Below, one piece after another: positions 8,982 through 18,157 of a stretch of DNA of 64,000 nucleotides; the stretch's first letter is position 1, and each line of letters begins with the position of its first letter. Source of the stretch: Mycobacterium sp. DL440. Its GTDB lineage: Bacteria > Actinomycetota > Actinomycetes > Mycobacteriales > Mycobacteriaceae. The stretch lies in contig NZ_CP050191.1 of NCBI RefSeq assembly GCF_011745145.1, positions 1-64,000 of the forward strand. Reading direction: 5' to 3'. Under the pieces are notes generated by a model. That model ran no database searches. It saw only the letters and a list, made by a program, of their open reading frames with translations, and was not told where the DNA came from. A program made the translations under genes and the position numbers.

Positions 8982-9080
8982 CTACTTCTTGTTGTGGCCC
9001 GGCCGCGGCGGTGGCGGCGGCTTGGCCTTGGTGGTCGGCTCGAATTTGCCGCCCTTTTTCGGATCGAATGATTCTGCCAT
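8982..9080 (-). CDS. Small proline/lysine-rich protein, 32 residues
   Basis: The minus strand encodes a 32-residue protein starting MAESFDPKKGGKFEP, continuing with a run of five prolines and ending PGHNKK. Its ATG (9078-9080) is preceded by GAGAGGG at the right distance, a convincing ribosome site. The protein is basic, has no hydrophobic stretch and probably stays in the cytosol. It converges on mmpL across a shared 20-bp terminator hairpin, which also supports a real transcription unit. I recognise no characterised family. Confidence 0.65.
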   Translation of the reverse strand: MAESFDPKKGGKFEPTTKAKPPPPPRPGHNKK

Positions 9081-9264
9081 GGTGATCCCTCTCGTTCGTT
9101 TCGATAGTTCCACCACCACACACCGTATAGAAGAACGCGGGGCCTGGCACGAGCTTCAGCAAACGGCCGCTCAGGGGGCTGCGACACGCCGAGTCAGTTG
9201 CGACACGGTCACGGGACGATACCTATCAGTGCATCGCTGGTCACATCGGCACCACTGATCACTA

Positions 9265-9289
9265 ACGTCACATCAGCCAACTGTGACGT
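9265..9289. promoter_or_regulatory. Palindrome upstream of the GH183 gene
   Basis: Eight-base arms ACGTCACA (9265-9272) and TGTGACGT (9282-9289) flank nine bases, ending 33 bases before the ATG at 9323. The half-sites TCACA/TGTGA recall CRP/FNR-type half-sites but in inverted order, so the binding protein cannot be named. A regulatory role is inferred from symmetry and position. Confidence 0.4.
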
Positions 9290-9322
9290 CATGTCGACGT
9301 CCCTGCACTGGGAAGGTGTGAC

Positions 9323-10762
9323 ATGTCGCGACGTCCTCGAGGTGCTTCGACGATGGCAGCGGCGGCCGCAATCGGACTGGTCGTGGCCGTCGGCGTAGCG
9401 CCTGCGGCATCGGCCGAACCCTGTGAAGGCGCTGCCGCGGCGGCACAGCCACTCCCGAATCAGGCATTCCAGATTCCGAAGCCGTCCAGGCTGGCCCCGC
9501 TCAACCGGCCGATCGGACACATGCCGGTGGGGGCCAATGACCGTGCTCCGCTGCCCAAACTGGGGCAGTTGCCGTTGGCCCTGCTCAAGGCGCTGATGCC
9601 GAACACCGGGCAGGTCAGGCAGAAGGCGGCGGTGGTCCCGGCGCCCAATCCTGGTGGTGCCCAGCCGGTCCCGAATGCCGCGCAGCCGGCTCCGGCTCCG
9701 GCGGCGGCTCAGCCCGCTCCGGCTCCCGCTGCCCAACCGGCCCCGGGTGCACCTCCGGGCACGTCGATCGTCGGGTGGGTAACCGGACCTGACAGCCCCA
9801 ACCAGACGATCAAACGCTTCGCGATCACCGGCACCGACCTCGGAATCATGTGGGACAACGGCGATCCGGTGAACCGGCAGGTGTTGATGGCGTTCGGTGA
9901 CACCAACGGCTATTGCGGTATTCCGGGCAAGCAGTGGCGCTACAACGCGTTGTTCCGCAGCCAGGACGGATCGCTGTCGCAGACGGTTGCCGTGCCCGAC
10001 GGCGTGGTCGCCAACAAATACTCCGGTTCCCCGGTCTGGCGCCAGGGTATTTCGAAGCAGATCATCAACAGCATCGGCCGGGCCCCGGAGGAGACGGGCA
10101 TCATTCCGACGGCGGGAATCTCCGTCGGGCGCAACCAATATCTGAACTTCATGTCGATCCGGAACTGGGACAGCCCTGGAGCGTGGTCGACCAACTTCTC
10201 GGCGATCGCGATGTCGCCGGACAACGGCGAGAACTGGGGCGTGTACCCGGGGACCATCCGCCCACCCGGAGGAGGTAACGAGAACTTCCAGATGGGTGCG
10301 TTCCTCAAGCCGGGCCCCGGTGATCCGTACATCTATACGTTCGGGACACCGAACGGGCGAGGCGGGTCGGCGTACCTGGCGCGAGTGTCGCCCGGTCTCA
10401 TTCCGGATCTCACGAAATACGAATACTGGAACGCGGACAACAACGCCTGGGTGCCGGGTAACCCGGCGGCAGCGACGCCGGTGATCCCGGGCCCCGTGAG
10501 CGAAATGTCGGCCCAGTACAACACGTATCTCAAGCAGTACCTCGTGCTGTACGGCAACGGGGCCAACGATGTCGTGATGCGGACCGCGCCCGCGCCGCAG
10601 GGGCCGTGGGGACCCGAGCAGTTGATCGTGCCCTCGTCACAGATCCCTGGCGGCATCTACGCGCCGTATCTGCATCCATGGTCGACGGGCAAGGAGTTGT
10701 ACTACAACCTGTCGCTGTGGTCTGCCTACAACGTCATGCTGATGAAGACGGTGCTGCCGTAG
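9323..10762 (+). CDS. Secreted DUF4185/GH183 protein, putative endo-D-arabinanase
   Basis: A signal peptide (hydrophobic residues about 10-30, cleavage near 'ASAEP') is followed by a disordered Pro/Ala linker around residues 110-150 and a C-terminal DUF4185 domain from about 150 to 479. Family marks include 'FAITGTDLGIMWDNGD', 'LMAFGDTNGYCG' and 'GNENFQMGAFL'. DUF4185 is now glycoside hydrolase family 183, whose mycobacterial members cleave D-arabinan of the cell wall. M. tuberculosis has two DUF4185 proteins, Rv3707c and Rv1754c, the latter also with a proline-rich N-terminus. The likely role is remodelling of arabinogalactan or lipoarabinomannan outside the membrane. Catalytic residues were not assigned. 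The downstream gene is convergent. Confidence 0.85.
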   Translation: MSRRPRGASTMAAAAAIGLVVAVGVAPAASAEPCEGAAAAAQPLPNQAFQIPKPSRLAPLNRPIGHMPVGANDRAPLPKLGQLPLALLKALMPNTGQVRQKAAVVPAPNPGGAQPVPNAAQPAPAPAAAQPAPAPAAQPAPGAPPGTSIVGWVTGPDSPNQTIKRFAITGTDLGIMWDNGDPVNRQVLMAFGDTNGYCGIPGKQWRYNALFRSQDGSLSQTVAVPDGVVANKYSGSPVWRQGISKQIINSIGRAPEETGIIPTAGISVGRNQYLNFMSIRNWDSPGAWSTNFSAIAMSPDNGENWGVYPGTIRPPGGGNENFQMGAFLKPGPGDPYIYTFGTPNGRGGSAYLARVSPGLIPDLTKYEYWNADNNAWVPGNPAAATPVIPGPVSEMSAQYNTYLKQYLVLYGNGANDVVMRTAPAPQGPWGPEQLIVPSSQIPGGIYAPYLHPWSTGKELYYNLSLWSAYNVMLMKTVLP

Positions 10763-10770
10763 TCCGTCGA

Positions 10771-11277
10771 TCAGGGCGTGGTGACCGTGGCCGCCAGGCC
10801 CGCCAGTTTCGCGTCTAATTCCGTGGCGGCCTTGAGAAGCGCAGGGTTGGGTTCGACGACCATCAACGACGACGGCACTACGTACGTCAGCGCGCTTCGG
10901 TCGTCATCTTCTTCGGTGACCAGCAGTTCAACCGGGGCGAAGAGGCCCGCGGTCACATCGTGTCGCAGCATGGTGATCGCGATCAGCGGGTTGCCGATGA
11001 CAACCCGCACTACCTGACGGTCAATGCCGGCTTTATTGATCCACCCGCCGTGGTCCCACTGGGCGAACAGCATGAATCCGCTTGGGCCGACATGCGATCG
11101 GACCTCACGTTCATACGATTCCCAGCTCGTGAATTTCACCGCGATGTCGTCGATCGGTACCGGCGTTTCGCCGACCTCGACGAATAGTGCAGTGACGATG
11201 TCAGCGAAACGTTTTGTGCTGTCGAATCGTAGACGCACACCGGAGAATGGGATCACCTGCGGCTCAGACGTGGACAC
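10771..11277 (-). CDS. DUF302-type domain protein, partner of the nitrilase gene
   Basis: A 168-residue protein that starts '[10 protein letters not shown]' after GTG 11275-11277, which overlaps the end of the nitrilase gene by 14 bases; a further upstream ATG at 11304 is less likely. It has the alternating strand-helix look of DUF302 proteins: '[20 protein letters not shown]', later '[18 protein letters not shown]' and '[15 protein letters not shown]'. DUF302 domains have no established biochemical activity. Overlap with nitrilase means they are translated together, so it may assist or protect that enzyme or act on its product. No signal peptide. Confidence 0.65.
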   Translation of the reverse strand: MSTSEPQVIPFSGVRLRFDSTKRFADIVTALFVEVGETPVPIDDIAVKFTSWESYEREVRSHVGPSGFMLFAQWDHGGWINKAGIDRQVVRVVIGNPLIAITMLRHDVTAGLFAPVELLVTEEDDDRSALTYVVPSSLMVVEPNPALLKAATELDAKLAGLAATVTTP

Positions 11278-12214
11278 GGTCGGCCTCCGAGCTTTCGTGC
11301 ACATGTGCGGTCGCGGTGTGATCGATCTTCAAGCTCAGCAGTTCCGGGCGGCTGTAGTGCCCACGGGCATCCATCTTGGATTTGCGTTGGTCGATCAGGG
11401 TGAAGTCGAGATCGGCGATCACCTCGCCTTCGCCGGAATGCATTGGCTCGCCGAGTAATTCACCTAGCGGAGAGACGATCGCGGTGAATGAGCCGCCGGA
11501 GATGGGCCCGATCGGAGACCCGGTGTCCGCCATGATCTTCGCCTGTTGGTCGGCATCCAGCCAGGCGGTCGCATTGACCACAAAACTGCCCGATTCGAGT
11601 GCGTGGTTGCGAACGCTGATCTCGGTCTGCTCAGCGAAAAGAGCACCGCCGAACGAGCCGGGGAACATTGCCGAGTGAATCTGCTCACCGTCGGCAATCA
11701 GTGCGTAGCGAGCCAGCGGGTTGTAATGCTCCCAACACGTCAGCTGGCCGACGCGACCGACTGCGCTGTCGACGGCCCGAAGGCCAGAGCCGTCACCCTG
11801 TCCCCAGATCATTCGTTCGTGATAGGTAGGCGAGATCTTGCGGCGACGCTGAATCAAGCTGCCGTCGGCGTCGAACAGCAGTTGTGTGTTGTACAGGGTG
11901 CCGCCGTCGCGCTCGTTCACGCCAATGGATACCACCATGCCCGCTGCTCTGGCAGCATCAGCGATGGCGTGGGTGGCGGCCGACGGCACGGTGACGGCTT
12001 GATCAAGCAGTCTCAGGTGCTCGCCGGCCATCTCGAACGGGCGTTGCAGGAACGAGAAGTAGGGGTAGTACGGCACCACGGTCTCGGGAAACGTGGCGAA
12101 CTGCACGCCGGCGCGCGCGAGATCTGCGATCTTGTCCACCACCTTCTCGACGGTTCCGTCGCGGCTGTAGAGCACCGGACTGATTTGCACCGCCGCGGCT
12201 TTGACGACAGTCAT
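11264..12214 (-). CDS. Carbon-nitrogen hydrolase, nitrilase type
   Basis: At 316 residues this fits nitrilases, which convert nitriles to carboxylic acids and ammonia. The Glu-Lys-Cys catalytic triad is visible: Glu44 in '[14 protein letters not shown]', Lys126 in '[13 protein letters not shown]' and Cys160 in '[13 protein letters not shown]'. The 'CWEHYNPL' signature is characteristic of true nitrilases and cyanide hydratases rather than amidases. The protein is cytosolic. It is the first gene of a two-gene unit with the DUF302 protein. A palindrome lies about 75 bases upstream of its start and could be its operator. Whether the natural substrate is aliphatic, aromatic or arylacetonitrile cannot be told from sequence. 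Confidence 0.9.
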   Translation of the reverse strand: MTVVKAAAVQISPVLYSRDGTVEKVVDKIADLARAGVQFATFPETVVPYYPYFSFLQRPFEMAGEHLRLLDQAVTVPSAATHAIADAARAAGMVVSIGVNERDGGTLYNTQLLFDADGSLIQRRRKISPTYHERMIWGQGDGSGLRAVDSAVGRVGQLTCWEHYNPLARYALIADGEQIHSAMFPGSFGGALFAEQTEISVRNHALESGSFVVNATAWLDADQQAKIMADTGSPIGPISGGSFTAIVSPLGELLGEPMHSGEGEVIADLDFTLIDQRKSKMDARGHYSRPELLSLKIDHTATAHVHESSEADRVHV

Positions 12215-12289
12215 ATGTGGGCCGCCCTTCTGCTCGGTTATTCCTGCTGAACCCTCACCAAGAGCAAGCGACAGCCCGGTCCGCTTATT

Positions 12290-12315
12290 CCTAAGTATGG
12301 AAAACTATACTCAGG
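12290..12315. promoter_or_regulatory. Imperfect palindrome between nitrilase gene and epimerase remnant
   Basis: CCTAAGTAT (12290-12298) and ATACTCAGG (12307-12315) form nine-base arms with one mismatch around eight bases. The right arm also contains TATACT (12306-12311), which could be a -10 box for plus-strand transcription. No regulator gene is adjacent, so if it is an operator its protein is elsewhere or lost. Confidence 0.4.
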
Positions 12316-12349
12316 GTGCCGCGGAGCGCGTCCACGAAGGGATATTGCG

Positions 12350-12448
12350 ATGCGGATCTTTTTCGCCGGCGCCTCCGGAGTGATCGGCACCGGCCTGGTA
12401 CCGCTGCTCGTGGCCGGGGGCCATACCGTCGGCGCTGGTCGACACGAC
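12350..12448 (+). pseudogene. Remnant of an NAD-dependent epimerase/reductase (first ~33 residues only)
   Basis: The frame from ATG 12350 begins 'MRIFFAGASGVIGTGLVPLL' and continues 'VAGGHTVGAGRHD', the first beta-alpha-beta of an extended-SDR Rossmann fold with its GASGVIG nucleotide-binding loop. After about residue 33 the resemblance stops, and the frame runs into the antisense of the sulfatase gene, whose stop is at 12483. A complete enzyme would need about 300 residues. The start has a plausible promoter and leader upstream, so this looks like an intact 5' end whose body was removed by a deletion or rearrangement that brought in the sulfatase cluster. Confidence 0.65.
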
Positions 12449-12482
12449 CGATTGCTAGCCGACGGGGAGCTCCTGCACCGAC

Positions 12483-14297
12483 CTATCTGGCGCTCTCCCG
12501 GCGGATACCGAAGCGTCCCAGCACACCGCGCCGCGGGCCGGCCGGAGGTCGGCGGTTGGCGTACGGCCACGGTTGGTGGCGTTCTGGGACCGAGGCGGCC
12601 CGGATCTGCTTGAGCTGGTCGCGCAGGTGTGCGCGCAGCTCGTGCAAATCTGGTTCGGACCAACGGTTTTCAGCTTCGGTAGGATCGGCCGTCAGGTCGT
12701 ACAGTTCCCACTGATCGTCGAGTGGATCGCTGCGGTAAGCTTCCCCGCCCGCGCCGTTGGCCGCCAGATGCCGGACGCCCGGTTCGGTCCAGGTGCCCGG
12801 ATCGTCGAAGGTCCGCACCAATTTCCAAAGGTGTCCGGATCCGCCGAAGGCCGCGTCGACACGGACCACCATTCCCTCGAAGTTGGCAGCGACGTGCGCC
12901 GGTACCCTGATCCGTAGGGGTGCAGGCGGGTTGACCTCTCGGCCCAACTGCCGGGCCAGCCCGGACGCGCCGGTGTCACCTTCGAGCACATTGTCGCGGG
13001 TCATCAGATAGATCGGCCGGTCGGCGTCGGCGTCAGCACCGGCCACCACGGGCATCAGGTCACGTCCGGGCAGCGGATGCACCTCGGAGAAGGAGCCGGC
13101 CAATTCGGTGGCCGTCGCGTCGACGTCCACCGCGGCCGCGCCGAGCAGCGTCGGCACCAGGTCGACGTGTGAGGTGGGTGCCGAGACGGTGCGCGCCGTG
13201 GTTGCACCAGCCCCGATCCGCGCGATGACGAACGGCACCCGGGTGGCTTCGTCGTAGAGGTTGAACCACTTCTGGTGCAGCCCGCCGTGTGCACCGAGCA
13301 GATCGCCGTGATCGGAAGTGCGCACCAGCACGGCGTTTTCGGACCCGTTTTCGGTGACGGTCCGGCGCACCCGATCAATCGGCCCGTCGACCTCCGCGTG
13401 CAGTCGGTAGTAGAGGTCGCGGTACTGCTGTGCCTTACGTCGGTAGGTGCGGCCGATCGCCCGGGCCGGACCGTAGCCGGAGTAGTAGGCGTCGCGGAAG
13501 GCCGCCTGCGCAGCCGGCTTGCTGCGCAGATCCTCCTCGGCGGTCGGTGCCGCCGGCACTTGCGGCGGATCGAGTGTGGCCGAGGGGGACAGCGGACTGC
13601 GCCGCGCCCAGGCCGGGAAAAGAACGATGTCATGTGGATTGACGAAGCTGGCCACCAGCAGGAACGGCCGCAGCGCTTCGGTCTCACCGGCCCGGCGCCG
13701 AGCGTACCGGTCGTTCAGCCAGGTGACGATTCGGTCGGCGAACAACGGGTCGCGCCGAAAACCGCTGTTGGACATGGCCGCCCCGTGCGGCTCGGGCCCC
13801 ACCCATCCGGAAAAGCCGTAGGGCCCCAGCGGGTCGGCATCACGGTATGCCTGCACCGCCACCGGATCCACGACACCGTCATCGTCATTGGAGGCCAACG
13901 GTCGCCCGGTCGCGGGGTCGGTGAGATCGGCGTGCGAAATGTGCCACTTTCCCTCGTAATACGTGTCGTATCCCGCGGCGCGGAACCAGTTGCCCAGCGT
14001 CGGCACCTCCCCGCCACGGAGCCAGCGCAGCCGGGAATCGTCGTAGCGCTTGCCGATCCCGTCGGTCTGGGTGACGCCGTGCAGATCGGGGTACTGGCCG
14101 GTGAACAGGGTCGGACGACTGGGCACGCAGGCCAGTGAGCCGGTGTAGTGCCTGGCGAAACTCACGCCGTGCTCGTCAAACCAGCGCCGGCCACTCAGGG
14201 CGCTTCGACGCCACGCGAGTACATCAGCGGATTCGTAGGGAGGAATCGCGCGTTCCTCATCCGTCATCAGGACCACGATGTCCGGTCTGTTGGTCAC
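12483..14297 (-). CDS. Type I sulfatase / phosphodiesterase family hydrolase
   Basis: Sulfatases hydrolyse sulfate esters using a formylglycine made from a Cys or Ser in C/S-x-P-x-R. Here 'ACVPSRPTLFTGQ' gives Cys57 in that position. Metal-binding and catalytic residues appear in 'MTDEE' (11-15), 'EGKWHIS' (115-121) and, later, 'TSDHGDLLGAHGG'. No signal peptide is evident, so it is probably cytosolic. The start is taken as GTG 14295-14297, which has CGGAG eight bases upstream; an ATG at 14339 would add 14 residues but lacks a ribosome site. It is the last gene of a minus-strand unit with the Rieske oxygenase and TetR genes, pointing to degradation of a sulfated compound. Confidence 0.88.
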   Translation of the reverse strand: MTNRPDIVVLMTDEERAIPPYESADVLAWRRSALSGRRWFDEHGVSFARHYTGSLACVPSRPTLFTGQYPDLHGVTQTDGIGKRYDDSRLRWLRGGEVPTLGNWFRAAGYDTYYEGKWHISHADLTDPATGRPLASNDDDGVVDPVAVQAYRDADPLGPYGFSGWVGPEPHGAAMSNSGFRRDPLFADRIVTWLNDRYARRRAGETEALRPFLLVASFVNPHDIVLFPAWARRSPLSPSATLDPPQVPAAPTAEEDLRSKPAAQAAFRDAYYSGYGPARAIGRTYRRKAQQYRDLYYRLHAEVDGPIDRVRRTVTENGSENAVLVRTSDHGDLLGAHGGLHQKWFNLYDEATRVPFVIARIGAGATTARTVSAPTSHVDLVPTLLGAAAVDVDATATELAGSFSEVHPLPGRDLMPVVAGADADADRPIYLMTRDNVLEGDTGASGLARQLGREVNPPAPLRIRVPAHVAANFEGMVVRVDAAFGGSGHLWKLVRTFDDPGTWTEPGVRHLAANGAGGEAYRSDPLDDQWELYDLTADPTEAENRWSEPDLHELRAHLRDQLKQIRAASVPERHQPWPYANRRPPAGPRRGVLGRFGIRRESAR

Positions 14298-14342
14298 AGG
14301 GGTTCTCCGATCCGTGGGTGAGTCCGGCGAGCGCGACATCGG

Positions 14343-14960
14343 CTAGACGGGACCCAATGGTGCCAGCAGCGCGTCGAGACCGTACTCGAACACCGCGTCG
14401 TAGTCGGTGGGGGACTGCAGGGCGGCGACGAGCGCCTGGTCGGGCCAGTCGGCGGTCCACAGGGACGGGTCTTCCTCCTGGTGCCGGGGGCCACGCACGG
14501 CCGAGAACAGCATCACCGACGAGGAGATCACGTGTACCTCGACCGCGCGCAGCACCAGTGCGGCGCGGGCCCCGGCGACACCCATCTCGGCCAGTTCGGC
14601 CGCCAGCTTCTGCTGGACCGGCAGGAACAACGTCGGCGTGCGATCCCGCTCATGGGCGATCGCCAGCAGGTGCTGGCGTCGGATCAGCAGGCTGCGCTGG
14701 TTGCGGGCAAGTGCGGCAATCCGATTCACGGGCGTGTCGCCCTCCATGGGCAATCGGGCCATCTCGGCGACCAGGCGATCGACCAGACTGTCGAAGAGCG
14801 CGTCACGGCCCCCGACGTGCCAGTAGATCGAGGTGGCGGCCACGCCGATACGCTCGGCCAGCCCCCGCATCGAAAACGCTTCCACACCATCCTTTTCGAT
14901 GAGGTATGCCGCCGCATCGAGGATGACGTTGGCGTCGATCGCCTTCGGCTTCGGACTCAT
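14343..14960 (-). CDS. TetR-family regulator of the catabolic cluster
   Basis: A 205-residue TetR-type repressor. The N-terminal helix-turn-helix is clear at about residues 10-55 ('FSMRGLAERIGVAATSIYWH'); the rest is the variable ligand-binding domain. The ATG at 14958-14960 overlaps the stop of the Rieske gene in an ATGA arrangement, so translation is coupled; an upstream in-frame ATG at 14987 lies inside the Rieske gene and is unlikely. The probable target is the perfect palindrome at 16331-16361, between the Rieske and amidohydrolase genes, which would control both diverging units and the regulator itself. The ligand is presumably a substrate or intermediate of the pathway. Confidence 0.88.
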   Translation of the reverse strand: MSPKPKAIDANVILDAAAYLIEKDGVEAFSMRGLAERIGVAATSIYWHVGGRDALFDSLVDRLVAEMARLPMEGDTPVNRIAALARNQRSLLIRRQHLLAIAHERDRTPTLFLPVQQKLAAELAEMGVAGARAALVLRAVEVHVISSSVMLFSAVRGPRHQEEDPSLWTADWPDQALVAALQSPTDYDAVFEYGLDALLAPLGPV

Positions 14961-16294
14961 CCGCCGGCTTCGGCTTCGGCGACGCATTCGGACTCGGGGA
15001 GTTCGAGGTAGCGATCGAGGTTGCGGTGCATGTTGATGATTCTCCGCTCCTCGGCGGACAGGACCAGGTGGGTGAAGCCCGGCTGGTGCACACCGCGCTG
15101 CAGGCCGGCCAGGACCTCGATGTCCTGGCTCATCACCACGCCGGGGTGGGCCTCCGCGGCGCTCATCCGGACATCCGCCGGCCTGACCCGCGGCGCCTGC
15201 GGGGGCATGCGGGTCATCAGCGTCATCACGAGCTGTCCTCGGTCAGGATCGGGCCCGGGCAACGATGTCATCACCGTCAGATGATCGGCGCTGGCCAGCA
15301 GGGTCAGGTTGGGGAAGACGTTGTACTGGTGCAGGCACATCACCTGATCGGTGCTGGCCCAGTTGATGTCGACGCCGCGTCCGGCTGCGAATTCCTTGAT
15401 CTGCGTGGCGATCACGTCGGCCACCGATTGGCTGGGGGACTGGCGGTCCGACGGGAACGGTGTGCCCTCGGCCATGCCCATCAGGGGACCCTGGGTGCAC
15501 ACGTAGGCGTCCCACACCTCTTCATCGCTCAAGGAGCCGGCCAGCCGCGGGCTCGGAACTCCGTACAGCGATTCGGATTTACCCGTGTGGCCCCAGATCT
15601 TCTGGGGCGCGTAGACGTCGTCCATGCACCGGTGCAGCTCGGGGTGCAGGGTCTGGACGTGGTAGGTCTCGCTGTAGCCGTCGGCGATGGTCTTCCAATT
15701 GGCGTCGACGTCGATGGTCATCGTTGCGTAGCAACGGAAGTCGCCGAGCCCGCACCAGGCGATGTCGCCGGGGACCGCCTCCAGGTAGTCGGCCAGGGGT
15801 ATCGCGCCTGGGTCGAGGTTGACGAAGACCAGCCGTTCCCAGGTGTCGACCTGCACGGGAGCCAGTGGAAATTCGGACATGTGCACCGTGCCGAACCCCT
15901 TGCGGTTCGGGATCCGTTTGAGTGCCCCGGCCAGATCCCAGGTCCAGCCGTGGTAGCCGCACTTCAGTTCCCGCAACGACGAACCGGCGCCGGTGCACAG
16001 CGCGTTGCCGCGATGGCGGCAGGCATTCTGGAAGGCGCGCAACACACCGTTGTCCGCGCGGATGATCAGCACCGAATAAGGGCCGCAACGGTATTCGAAG
16101 TAGTCGCCGGGTTCGGCCACATGATCGACGGTGCATGCCACCTGCCACACTCGCGGCCACATCCGCTCCACTTCGAGTTGGGCGAAGGCTGGTGAGTAGT
16201 AGCGGCCGGCCGGCACCAGGGTGGGTCGTGCCGGCGGGTCGCCGATCGCGTCGGCCCGTCGTGGGCTGTCGGTGTGCGTGGAACTCAGGGCCAT
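14957..16294 (-). CDS. Rieske non-heme iron ring-hydroxylating oxygenase, alpha subunit
   Basis: The N-terminal Rieske [2Fe-2S] site is complete: Cys92/His94 in 'NACRHRGNAL' and Cys112/His115 in 'KCGYHGWTWD'. The catalytic domain carries the mononuclear iron region 'DGYSETYHVQTLHPEL', with a later Asp in 'QDIEVLAG' likely completing the facial triad. Such enzymes hydroxylate or demethylate aromatic or other small substrates using electrons from a separate reductase; no reductase or ferredoxin gene is next to it. The start is taken as ATG 16292-16294, preceded by GGGAGG at six bases. It is the first gene of the minus-strand unit Rieske-TetR-sulfatase. Confidence 0.92.
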   Translation of the reverse strand: MALSSTHTDSPRRADAIGDPPARPTLVPAGRYYSPAFAQLEVERMWPRVWQVACTVDHVAEPGDYFEYRCGPYSVLIIRADNGVLRAFQNACRHRGNALCTGAGSSLRELKCGYHGWTWDLAGALKRIPNRKGFGTVHMSEFPLAPVQVDTWERLVFVNLDPGAIPLADYLEAVPGDIAWCGLGDFRCYATMTIDVDANWKTIADGYSETYHVQTLHPELHRCMDDVYAPQKIWGHTGKSESLYGVPSPRLAGSLSDEEVWDAYVCTQGPLMGMAEGTPFPSDRQSPSQSVADVIATQIKEFAAGRGVDINWASTDQVMCLHQYNVFPNLTLLASADHLTVMTSLPGPDPDRGQLVMTLMTRMPPQAPRVRPADVRMSAAEAHPGVVMSQDIEVLAGLQRGVHQPGFTHLVLSAEERRIINMHRNLDRYLELPESECVAEAEAGG

Positions 16295-16330
16295 GGAGGT
16301 GCCTCCCACTGAGAAGGACAAACTCGGGAC

Positions 16331-16361
16331 GGTGGCAATGTAACGGTGTTACATTGCCACC
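16331..16361. promoter_or_regulatory. Perfect 14-bp-arm palindrome, probable TetR operator
   Basis: Arms GGTGGCAATGTAAC and GTTACATTGCCACC flank a three-base centre. The core TGTAAC-3-GTTACA has the size and AT-rich heart of TetR-family operators. It lies midway between the diverging Rieske (start 16294) and amidohydrolase (start 16394) genes, about 35 bases from each. Binding by the cluster's own TetR is inferred. Confidence 0.8.
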
Positions 16362-16393
16362 GTATCGGCCTGAGAGCTTCAAGGGAGCAAAAC

Positions 16394-18154
16394 GTGTTCG
16401 ATCTCAAAATCACCGGCGGCACCGTCGTCGACGGGACCGGTGCCGACCGATTTACCGCCGATGTCGCGATCAAGGACGGAAAGATCGTCGAGGTGCGTCG
16501 GCGCGGCGCCAACGACCCGGCCTTGGCCGGCGACGCAGCCGAAACCATCGACGCCACAGGAAAGATCGTCGCCCCCGGCTTCGTTGACATTCACACCCAC
16601 TATGACGGGCAGGTCTCTTGGGACGCCGTGCTCGAACCGTCGAGTAACCACGGGGTCACCACCGTGGTGGCGGGCAACTGTGGTGTTGGCTTCGCGCCGG
16701 TGCGGCCCGGCCAGGAGGAGTGGCTGATCTCCTTGATGGAGGGGGTCGAGGATATCCCCGGCACGGCCTTGACCGAGGGCATCACCTGGGGTTGGGAGAC
16801 CTTCGGCGAATACCTGGACGTGATCGGACAACGTGAACTGGCTGTCGACATGGGCACCCAGATTGCCCACGGTGCCATCCGGGCCTATGCGATGGGGGAG
16901 CGCGGCGCCCGCAACGAAGCAGCGACGCCCGATGACATCAAGGCCATGGCGAAACTTGTGCAGGAGGCTGTAGAGGCTGGAGCACTTGGCTTTTCATCCT
17001 CGCGCACGATCGCGCACACCGCCATGGACGGCGAGCCGGTGCCCGGCACCTTTGCTGCCGAAGATGAGTTGTTCGCTCTGGGGCGGGCCACCGCGGCCGC
17101 CGGAGCTGCGGTGTTCGAGCTCGCCCCGCAGGGGGCGGCCGGCGAAGATATCGTCGCACCCAAGAAGGAACTCGAATGGATGCGCCGCCTCGGCGAGGAG
17201 ATCGACTGCGCACTCAGTTTCGCACTGATCCAGGTCGACGCCGACCCCAACCTGTGGCGCGAGCAGCTCGACCTGTCCGCGGCGGCACATCAGGCGGGCA
17301 GCCGGCTGTTTCCCCAGGTGGCGGCGCGACCGTTCGGCATGCTGCTGGGCTTCCCCGGCCATCACGCCTTCACGCACCGTCCGACCTACCGGCGCCTGCA
17401 AGCCGAATGCACCCGGGAGGAACTCGCGGAGCGGCTCGCGGACCCCAAGGTGCGCGCGGCGATCCTGGCCGAAGAAGACCTGCCGATCGATCCGAACAAA
17501 CTGTTCGACGGCATGTTCATGCTCGCGCAGAATGTCGCAAACCGGCTGTACCACATCGGCGAACCGCCGGATTATGAACCGACCGACGAGCGCACCGTCG
17601 CGGCGATCGCCAAGCAGCGGGGCCTGGATCCGCTGGCGACGATGTATGACCTGATGCTCGAAGCGAATGCCGGTGCGATGCTGATGTATCCGATGTTCAA
17701 CTACTCCGACGGGAATCACGACGCCATCCGGGAGATGCTCACCCACCCGGCCGGCGTGCTCGGCCTGTCCGACGGCGGTGCGCATTGCAGCATGATCTGT
17801 GATGCCTCGTACCCGACGTTCCTGCTGACCCACTGGGCCCGCGACCGTCGCCGCGGCGAGAAGCTGCCGCTGGAGTACGTGATCCGGAAGCAGTCGCACG
17901 ACACCGCGCAGCTGTACGGCATGTCGGACCGCGGCGTGATCAGCGTGGGGAAGAAGGCCGACGTCAACGTCATCGATCTGGACGCACTGACCTTGCATGC
18001 GCCGACCATGGCCTACGACCTGCCCGCGGGTGGAAAGCGATTGGTGCAGGGCGCAAGTGGTTACGACGCAACGATCGTCAGCGGCGCAGTGACGCGCCGT
18101 CACGGTGTCGACACCGGGGCCCGTCCGGGTCGGCTGGTGCGCGGAACCCGTTGA
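16394..18154 (+). CDS. D-aminoacylase-type amidohydrolase (N-acyl-D-amino-acid deacylase family)
   Basis: A 586-residue zinc-type amidohydrolase with the N-terminal strand '[13 protein letters not shown]', the metal motif 'DIHTHYDGQ' (His67, His69) and Cys96 in '[11 protein letters not shown]', a metal-ligand cysteine typical of D-aminoacylases. The C-terminal '[19 protein letters not shown]' region also fits this subfamily. It would hydrolyse an amide bond, perhaps of an N-acyl amino acid, though many relatives have unknown substrates. GTG 16394 follows AGGGAGC at a good distance. It begins the plus-strand unit and is followed three bases later by the alpha/beta hydrolase gene. The TetR palindrome 32 bases upstream should control it. 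Confidence 0.87.
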   Translation: MFDLKITGGTVVDGTGADRFTADVAIKDGKIVEVRRRGANDPALAGDAAETIDATGKIVAPGFVDIHTHYDGQVSWDAVLEPSSNHGVTTVVAGNCGVGFAPVRPGQEEWLISLMEGVEDIPGTALTEGITWGWETFGEYLDVIGQRELAVDMGTQIAHGAIRAYAMGERGARNEAATPDDIKAMAKLVQEAVEAGALGFSSSRTIAHTAMDGEPVPGTFAAEDELFALGRATAAAGAAVFELAPQGAAGEDIVAPKKELEWMRRLGEEIDCALSFALIQVDADPNLWREQLDLSAAAHQAGSRLFPQVAARPFGMLLGFPGHHAFTHRPTYRRLQAECTREELAERLADPKVRAAILAEEDLPIDPNKLFDGMFMLAQNVANRLYHIGEPPDYEPTDERTVAAIAKQRGLDPLATMYDLMLEANAGAMLMYPMFNYSDGNHDAIREMLTHPAGVLGLSDGGAHCSMICDASYPTFLLTHWARDRRRGEKLPLEYVIRKQSHDTAQLYGMSDRGVISVGKKADVNVIDLDALTLHAPTMAYDLPAGGKRLVQGASGYDATIVSGAVTRRHGVDTGARPGRLVRGTR

Positions 18155-18157
18155 TAC

